NCBI GenBank assembly: GCA_030042915.1
Contig: JASHYS010000297.1
Location: 1 to 17,654, forward strand
Length of the DNA stretch: 17,654 bases
Direction of reading: 5' to 3'
Origin: Acidobacteriaceae bacterium
GTDB lineage: Bacteria > Acidobacteriota > Terriglobia > Terriglobales > Acidobacteriaceae
The translations under genes and the position numbers were made by a program. Under the pieces are notes generated by a model that saw only the letters and a list, made by a program, of their open reading frames with translations, was not told where the DNA came from and did no database searches. How positions within the stretch are numbered: the stretch's first letter is position 1; each line of letters opens with the position of its first letter. Shown here piece after piece: positions 13,768 to 17,654 of the stretch.

Positions 13768-15108
13768 ATGAACCTGGCTCTGTCGCAAAGGATCGCCGCC
13801 GTCCTCCTCGCTGCTCCATTTTTCGCCTTCGGCCCTGGCGCCGCGCTCGCCCAGCCGCCCGCCTCCGGCCCTGCGCTCGACATGACCCCCGTCAAGCCCG
13901 AATCGGTCGGCTTTTCTTCAGAGCGGCTCGAGCGCCTGCACGCTTTCATCCAGGACGAAATCGACAAAAAGCAGCTCGCCGGCGCCATCACCATCCTCGC
14001 CCGCCACGGCAAAATCGTCGAATACCGCACCTACGGCGTCCGCGATCTCGCCACCGGCGCGCCCATGACCAAAGACGCCATCTTCCGCGACTACTCCATG
14101 ACCAAGCCCGTTACCGGCGCGGCCATGATGCTCCTCTACGAGCAGGGCAAGTGGCTTCCCTCCGACCCCATCTCCAAATTCATTCCCGAGTTCGCGCACC
14201 TCAAGGTCTTCAGCGGTTTCGATACCAACGGAAAAATGCTTCTCGCCGATCCCGAGCGCGCGCCCACAATGCGCGAGCTGATGACGCATACCGCCGGATT
14301 CACCTACGGAACCGCCGACACACCCGTCGACCGCATGTATGGCGAGCTCAAGCCCGGCACGTCCAGCGTGAAAAACCTGCAGGAGATGATCGACCGCCTG
14401 GCGCAGATTCCGCTGCTCTACCAGCCCGGCAAAGGCTGGACCTACAGCATGTCGATGGACATCCAGGGCTACATCATCGAGAAACTCACCGGCCAGTCGC
14501 TGCCCGACTTTATGCGCGACCATCTCTTCGCACCGCTGGGCATGCGCGACGCCGGCTTCTTCGTCCCGCCCGACAAGCGCGCGCGCTTTGCCACCGGATA
14601 TCACGAAAGCAACGGCCAGCTGGTTGCCGAGCCTACCGAAAACGGCGTGCCCACCGATTACGCCACCGAGCCCACCGCGCCCTCCGGCGGAGGCGGCCTG
14701 GTCTCCACGGCCGAAGATTACTACCGCTTCGCACAAATGCTGGCCAACGGCGGCGAACTCGGCGGTGTGCGCATCCTGGCTCCTTCCAGCGTCAAGCTCA
14801 TGACCTCAAACCACCTGCCGGCCGCGCTTCTCACCGGCCAGTTCGGCATCGGCATGCACATCATGCGCCCCGGCTTCGGCTACGGCTACAACTGCGCCGT
14901 TATCTTCGATCCGCCTGAGGCCAACCTGCCCGACGGCAAAGGGACTTTCTTCTGGGATGGCGCAGCCGGCACCTGGTTCTGGGTCGATCCCACTAACGAC
15001 ATCGTGTTTGTGGGCATGATTCAACGCCGCAGCAGCCCCGACAATCACCCGCTTCTCTATCGCACTCACGCGCTCGTCTATCAGGCCCTCGTCGACCCGG
15101 CCAAATAG
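13768..15108 (+). CDS. Secreted serine hydrolase, beta-lactamase (class C)/CubicO-like family
   Basis: 446-residue exported protein of the serine beta-lactamase fold (PF00144 type); most such stand-alone proteins are esterases or peptidases rather than antibiotic-degrading enzymes. The signal peptide spans about 1-29 (cleavage near ALAQ-P). The nucleophile motif SxxK is S110-M-T-K113 in RDYSMTKP. The Tyr motif is Y226 (WTYSMSMDIQGY), with a Ser in place of the classical Asn. The third motif is probably the GAAGTWFWVDP stretch near the C-terminus. LMTHTAGFTYG (about 171-181) is also typical of the family. Start ATG 13768 has AAAGGA 5 nt upstream. It diverges from rnpB; TATAAA at 13716-13721 is a possible -10. 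Substrate unknown. Confidence 0.9.
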   Translation: MNLALSQRIAAVLLAAPFFAFGPGAALAQPPASGPALDMTPVKPESVGFSSERLERLHAFIQDEIDKKQLAGAITILARHGKIVEYRTYGVRDLATGAPMTKDAIFRDYSMTKPVTGAAMMLLYEQGKWLPSDPISKFIPEFAHLKVFSGFDTNGKMLLADPERAPTMRELMTHTAGFTYGTADTPVDRMYGELKPGTSSVKNLQEMIDRLAQIPLLYQPGKGWTYSMSMDIQGYIIEKLTGQSLPDFMRDHLFAPLGMRDAGFFVPPDKRARFATGYHESNGQLVAEPTENGVPTDYATEPTAPSGGGGLVSTAEDYYRFAQMLANGGELGGVRILAPSSVKLMTSNHLPAALLTGQFGIGMHIMRPGFGYGYNCAVIFDPPEANLPDGKGTFFWDGAAGTWFWVDPTNDIVFVGMIQRRSSPDNHPLLYRTHALVYQALVDPAK

Positions 15109-15244
15109 CGGCCGCCGAACTGTTTCCTTTTCACGCCCGTCTCCCCTTGCGTCGTTCACCCCTCGTCCGCCATCCAATCCAGAGTGCTTTCCGATCGTGG
15201 GCCCGCGTTCCCCAACGTTGCCGATTCATCTCAAGGAGAATTCC

Positions 15245-15631
15245 ATGAAAATCGTCTCCCTCATCGCCCGCATCCTTCTCGCCGCCGTTTTTGTCTTCGC
15301 CGGCTCCAACCATCTCTTCAATTTTTTCGGCAAACAGCCCCTGCCACCGGGTCCCGCCGGTCAACTCATCGGCGGCATGATCGAAACCGGCTATTTGAAC
15401 TTCATCGGTGTCATGGAAGTGATTGGCGGTTTGTTGCTGCTCGCCAACCAGTTCGTTCCCTTCGGCCTCACCATCCTCGGCCCACTCGTTATCAATATCT
15501 TCGTTGTCAACGTGCTCATCGCGCCCAGGGCTCTGCCCGCCGCCATCCTGATGGCGCTTTTCTGGGTTGTCGGAGCCTGGCCTTTCCGCTCGCTCTTCTT
15601 CCCCATCCTCCAGCGAAAGCCCGCAGTCTGA
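15245..15631 (+). CDS. DoxX family membrane protein
   Basis: 128-residue integral membrane protein with four hydrophobic segments, about 4-22, 52-69, 75-93 and 98-118, in the layout of the DoxX/DoxD-like family. The first segment is followed by GSNHLFNFF, matching the family's conserved G-x-x-H-L-F pattern, and a Pro-rich loop (QPLPPGP) precedes the second. DoxX proteins have been linked to redox and thiol stress in other bacteria, but this member's function cannot be inferred. The start ATG 15245 is supported by AAGGAG 6 nt upstream; a longer frame from 15197 would add 16 residues lacking an RBS. It lies 136 nt after the serine hydrolase and 55 nt before lipB, so the four plus-strand genes could share a transcript. 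Confidence 0.85.
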   Translation: MKIVSLIARILLAAVFVFAGSNHLFNFFGKQPLPPGPAGQLIGGMIETGYLNFIGVMEVIGGLLLLANQFVPFGLTILGPLVINIFVVNVLIAPRALPAAILMALFWVVGAWPFRSLFFPILQRKPAV

Positions 15632-15669
15632 CCCAAATCGAATACGCGGATCCGAACCCTCCCGCCACC

Positions 15670-15675
15670 TACAAT
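15670..15675 (+). promoter_or_regulatory. Possible -10 box for lipB with a very short leader
   Basis: TACAAT ends 11 nt before the lipB ATG (15687). A start of transcription about 7 nt downstream would leave a leader of only a few nucleotides, consistent with the missing Shine-Dalgarno. No clear -35 is present, so this is tentative. Confidence 0.3.
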
Positions 15676-15686
15676 CAAGTCAACGG

Positions 15687-16571
15687 ATGATTCAGTACCT
15701 CTATCTCGGCCGGGTTGAATACGCCGCAGCCCTGCGCCTGCAGGAAGAGCTCATCGCTCTGCGCACCGCCGATCGCATTGCCAACGTCCTGCTGCTTCTC
15801 GAGCACCCTCCCGTGCTCACGTTGGGCCGCAACGCCCGCCGCGCCAACATTCTCGCCTCCGGCGAGTTGCTTGCCGCGCGCGGCGTCACCCTTCACGAGA
15901 TCAATCGCGGCGGCGACGTCACCTATCACGGCCCGGGCCAGCTCATCGGCTACCCCATCTTCGATCTGCGCAGCCTGCGCTCGCCCAGTGGAGGCCGGCT
16001 CGGCCCCGTCGACTTCGTTCGCCTCATGGAAGAGGCCCTCATTCGCCTCTGCGGCGAGTTCGGCGTCGCCGCCGGCCGCATCTGCGGATTAACCGGCGTC
16101 TGGTGCGGGCTTTCGCCGACGCCCGCCGGCGAAAGTCCGAAGCCATCACAAATCTCGTCCAAAAGTCTGCCGCGCGGTGTCGCGCACAGCAGCCTTTTGG
16201 ACGAAAGCTGCGAAAGCTCGGCCAAAGATGCTTCCGCGGGCGGAGCCAAGATCGCCGCCATTGGCATCCACGTGGCGCGCGGCGTCACTTCGCACGGGTT
16301 CGCTTTCAACGTCACCACCGACTTGCGCGACTTCTCCCTCATCAACCCCTGCGGCATCACTGACCGCCCTGTCACCAGCCTCGAACGAGAAATCGCGAGT
16401 AGCGGCGCAGCCCCGGCGAGCCTGCTCAGCCTCGAATCCCTCGCGCACCGTGCAGCCCGCCAGTTCGGCCTCGTCTTCAATCAGCCGGTTCAATTCGTTC
16501 AAAGCCTCGACGCGCTCCGCGCCGAAACGCAGCCCGATGCGGCCGCGGCGCCGGAACCACGGTTTTCCTAA
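15687..16571 (+). CDS. lipB: Octanoyl-[acyl-carrier-protein]:protein octanoyltransferase LipB, with an internal insert
   Basis: Moves octanoate from acyl carrier protein to a lysine of lipoyl domains, the first step of lipoate synthesis. Key motifs are all present: RGGDVTYHGPGQ at 74-85, the conserved lysine K188 (AKIAAIGIHV), TSHGFAFNV at 201-209, and the catalytic cysteine C222 in LINPCGI. At 294 residues it is longer than the usual 210-250, for two reasons: an insert of about 45 residues (about 140-186) between GLTGVW and KIAAIG, which are normally almost adjacent, and a C-terminal tail. The insert is Ser/Pro-rich, in frame, and encoded by two near-perfect hairpins. The start ATG 15687 (MIQYLYLGRVEY) fits the family; a frame from 15567 overlapping doxX is rejected. 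The next gene encodes a lipoyl-bearing E2, a natural substrate. Confidence 0.93.
   Translation: MIQYLYLGRVEYAAALRLQEELIALRTADRIANVLLLLEHPPVLTLGRNARRANILASGELLAARGVTLHEINRGGDVTYHGPGQLIGYPIFDLRSLRSPSGGRLGPVDFVRLMEEALIRLCGEFGVAAGRICGLTGVWCGLSPTPAGESPKPSQISSKSLPRGVAHSSLLDESCESSAKDASAGGAKIAAIGIHVARGVTSHGFAFNVTTDLRDFSLINPCGITDRPVTSLEREIASSGAAPASLLSLESLAHRAARQFGLVFNQPVQFVQSLDALRAETQPDAAAAPEPRFS
16107..16204. repeat. Two hairpin elements inserted in frame within lipB
   Basis: Hairpin 1: bases 16107-16118 (ending CTTTCGCCG) pair with 16127-16138 (beginning CGGCGAAAG), 12 bp with one G-T around 8 nt. Hairpin 2: TCGTCCAAAAG (16155-16165) pairs perfectly with CTTTTGGACGA (16194-16204), followed inward by CTGC/GCAG and GCGCG/CGCGC around a GTGT loop, making a near-complete 50-bp palindrome. 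Together they account for most of the codons absent from usual LipB proteins, which suggests a palindromic element inserted without breaking the frame. Confidence 0.75.
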
Positions 16572-16690
16572 CACCGCTCACTCCCCCAGCTCCGCTAACC
16601 CCGCGATTTATAATCCGGCAGGAGCTTGACCGACGAGCAGGAGCGGTTCGGGGGCTTTTTCTAACCCCGCTCACTCCGCCAACTCCGCTA
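16568..16690. repeat. Imperfect direct repeat flanking the lipB-E2 spacer
   Basis: The 30 bases at 16568-16597 and at 16661-16690 match at 27 positions (both start CTAAC and contain CCGCTCACTCC). A third partial copy, CTAACCCCGC, begins at 16595. The first copy contains the lipB stop codon (TAA 16569-16571). The sequence between copies holds the E2 promoter candidate and a weak hairpin followed by TTTTT at 16656-16660. Confidence 0.7.
16609..16614 (+). promoter_or_regulatory. Consensus -10 (TATAAT) for the E2 gene
   Basis: A perfect TATAAT lies in a GC-rich spacer, 89 nt before the E2 ATG. No recognisable -35 occurs 16-18 nt upstream (CCAGCT there), so an activator or an alternative sigma factor would be needed. 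A weak hairpin with T-run in the leader (about 16642-16660) could be an attenuator. Confidence 0.4.
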
Positions 16691-16703
16691 CGACGAGGCC
16701 TTC

Positions 16704-17654
16704 ATGCCAACGGACGTCATCATGCCCCAGATGGGCGAGTCGATCTTCGAGGGCACCATCACCAAGTGGCTCAAGAAGGTGGGCGACGCCGTCCAGAAAG
16801 ACGAGCCGCTTCTCGAAATCTCTACCGACAAGGTCGACGCCGAGATTCCGTCGCCCGTCGCCGGCGTTCTGTCCGAAATCCGCACGCCCCAGGGCGCCAC
16901 CGTCGAAGTCAACACGGTGCTCGCAGTCATTGGCGAGGCCGCCGCCGCAGAAGTTCCACGACCGCCGGCCCAAAAGTCCGCCCCACCGGTTCCACAAACC
17001 CCAGCCCAAAAGTCTGCTGCGCGGCCAGCGCCCCCGCCGGCTCCACAAACGCCGGTCCAAAAGTCCGCCGCACCGCAGGTGCCTGCACCGCAAGTGCTGG
17101 GCCGCATTCGTTCCTCGCCACTGGCCCGCCGCATCGCCAAAGAGCACGGCATCGACATCAGCCGCGTCGCCGGCACAGGCTTCGGCGGCCGCATCGGCAA
17201 AGAAGACGTGCTGAAGGCAGCCGCACAAACGCCTGTCCAAGAGCCCGCCGCACGGCCAGTGCCGCCGGAGGCGCCGCCAGATCTCGCCAGCCTGCCCACC
17301 GAACTCGTTCCTCTCACTCGCATGCGCGCCATCATTGCCGAGCGCATGGTCGAGAGCGCGCGTGTCAGCCCGCATGTCTACTCCGTCTACAAAGTCGACA
17401 TGACGCGCATCGCCCGCCTGCGCGAGCACCACATGGCGGCCTTCGACCAGCGCCACGGCGTCAAGCTCACCTACATGCCCTTCATCGCCATGGCCGCCAT
17501 CGCCGCGCTGCGCCGCTACCCGGTCGTCAACGCCTCGCTTGAAAACGTCAAAGATGGCCTCGCCATCCGCTACCACCGGAACATCCATCTCGGCGTCGCC
17601 GTGGCTCTCGACTGGGGGCTCATCGTGCCCGTGGTGCGCCAGGCCGAGCGCCGC
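16704..17654 (+). CDS. 2-oxo acid dehydrogenase E2 (dihydrolipoamide acyltransferase), 3' truncated by window
   Basis: Core acyltransferase of a pyruvate, 2-oxoglutarate or branched-chain dehydrogenase complex; the first 317 codons are present and the frame is open to the right edge. The N-terminal lipoyl domain spans about 1-78, with the lipoylated lysine K43 in STDKVDAEIPSPVAG. A Pro/Ala/Gln linker (about 80-132) contains repeated PQTPxQKSAA-like units. The peripheral subunit-binding domain is at about 133-173 (SSPLARRIAKEHGIDISRVAGTG). A second short linker repeats the motif once more, and the catalytic domain begins near residue 200 (VPLTRMRAIIAERM). The catalytic HxxxDG motif lies beyond the window. 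TDKVDAE suggests a SucB- or BkdB-like enzyme, but the substrate cannot be decided here. GAGG lies 5 nt before ATG 16704. The neighbouring lipB supplies its octanoyl precursor. Confidence 0.93.
   Translation, partial: MPTDVIMPQMGESIFEGTITKWLKKVGDAVQKDEPLLEISTDKVDAEIPSPVAGVLSEIRTPQGATVEVNTVLAVIGEAAAAEVPRPPAQKSAPPVPQTPAQKSAARPAPPPAPQTPVQKSAAPQVPAPQVLGRIRSSPLARRIAKEHGIDISRVAGTGFGGRIGKEDVLKAAAQTPVQEPAARPVPPEAPPDLASLPTELVPLTRMRAIIAERMVESARVSPHVYSVYKVDMTRIARLREHHMAAFDQRHGVKLTYMPFIAMAAIAALRRYPVVNASLENVKDGLAIRYHRNIHLGVAVALDWGLIVPVVRQAERR
16970..17255 (+). repeat. Repeated DNA unit in the E2 linkers, shared with the lipB insert
   Basis: Four copies of a 19-bp unit start at 16970, 17006, 17057 and 17237. 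The second copy (CCAAAAGTCTGCTGCGCGG) differs by one base from 16159-16177 in the lipB hairpin (CCAAAAGTCTGCCGCGCGG). The other copies match the lipB unit at 15-16 of 19 positions. Copies are spaced in multiples of 3 and encode Q-K-S-A-A or Q-E-P-A-A. The first three lie before the subunit-binding domain and the fourth after it. Confidence 0.65.

Noticed and set aside
13918..14736. 272-residue minus-strand reading frame
   Set aside because: Antisense to the serine hydrolase; Gly/Val/His-rich without motifs.
13768..15108. Antibiotic resistance beta-lactamase
   Set aside because: It has SxxK but a non-classical Tyr motif (Y-S-M) and resembles the esterase/peptidase-like group; no basis for a resistance call.

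Overview
The window is GC-rich bacterial chromosome with tightly packed genes and nothing that looks like phage, plasmid or integrase. My best guess at the source is the phylum Acidobacteriota (class Terriglobia). This is inference from the mix of genes: a GH57/DUF3536 protein, stand-alone MacB-type permeases, a large winged-helix/ATPase regulator beside a small secreted protein, a GT21 (HpnI-like) glycosyltransferase, and heptameric intergenic repeats. No marker gene settles it.

Layout. Positions 2-3278 (+ strand) hold an AlkA-like DNA glycosylase and a large GH57/DUF3536 glycoside hydrolase. Converging on them is a minus-strand run read from 9818 down to 3282: dUTPase, three MacB/FtsX-type permeases (two of them an obvious recent tandem duplicate), a GT21 glycosyltransferase and a secreted DinB-like protein. 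The spacers on either side of the two duplicated permeases are each bounded by inverted arrays of a 7-bp unit. Positions 10143-12956 hold an unrecognised 115-residue protein (+), a small secreted protein (-) and a 608-residue winged-helix/AAA regulator (-). Three 11-bp direct repeats of the kind bound by OmpR/PhoB-type proteins lie just upstream of the secreted-protein gene. Positions 13072-13651 (-) hold the RNase P RNA gene with a convincing P1 helix and an intrinsic terminator. From 13768 to the right edge (+) are a secreted serine hydrolase (beta-lactamase fold), a DoxX membrane protein, lipB and the first 317 codons of a 2-oxo acid dehydrogenase E2 gene.

How genes work together. LipB transfers octanoate to lipoyl domains, and the next gene encodes a lipoyl-domain E2, so this pair is a functional unit. 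The permeases carry no ATPase domain and no ATPase gene is in the window, so their partner must be elsewhere. The regulator, 11-bp repeats and secreted protein form a plausible local regulatory unit.

The most unusual signals are at DNA level: (i) lipB carries an in-frame insert of about 45 codons made of two near-perfect hairpins, and 19 bases of it recur in the interdomain linker of the neighbouring E2 gene in a different reading frame; (ii) the inverted heptamer arrays that bound the permease spacers; (iii) the three-unit 11-bp operator-like repeat.
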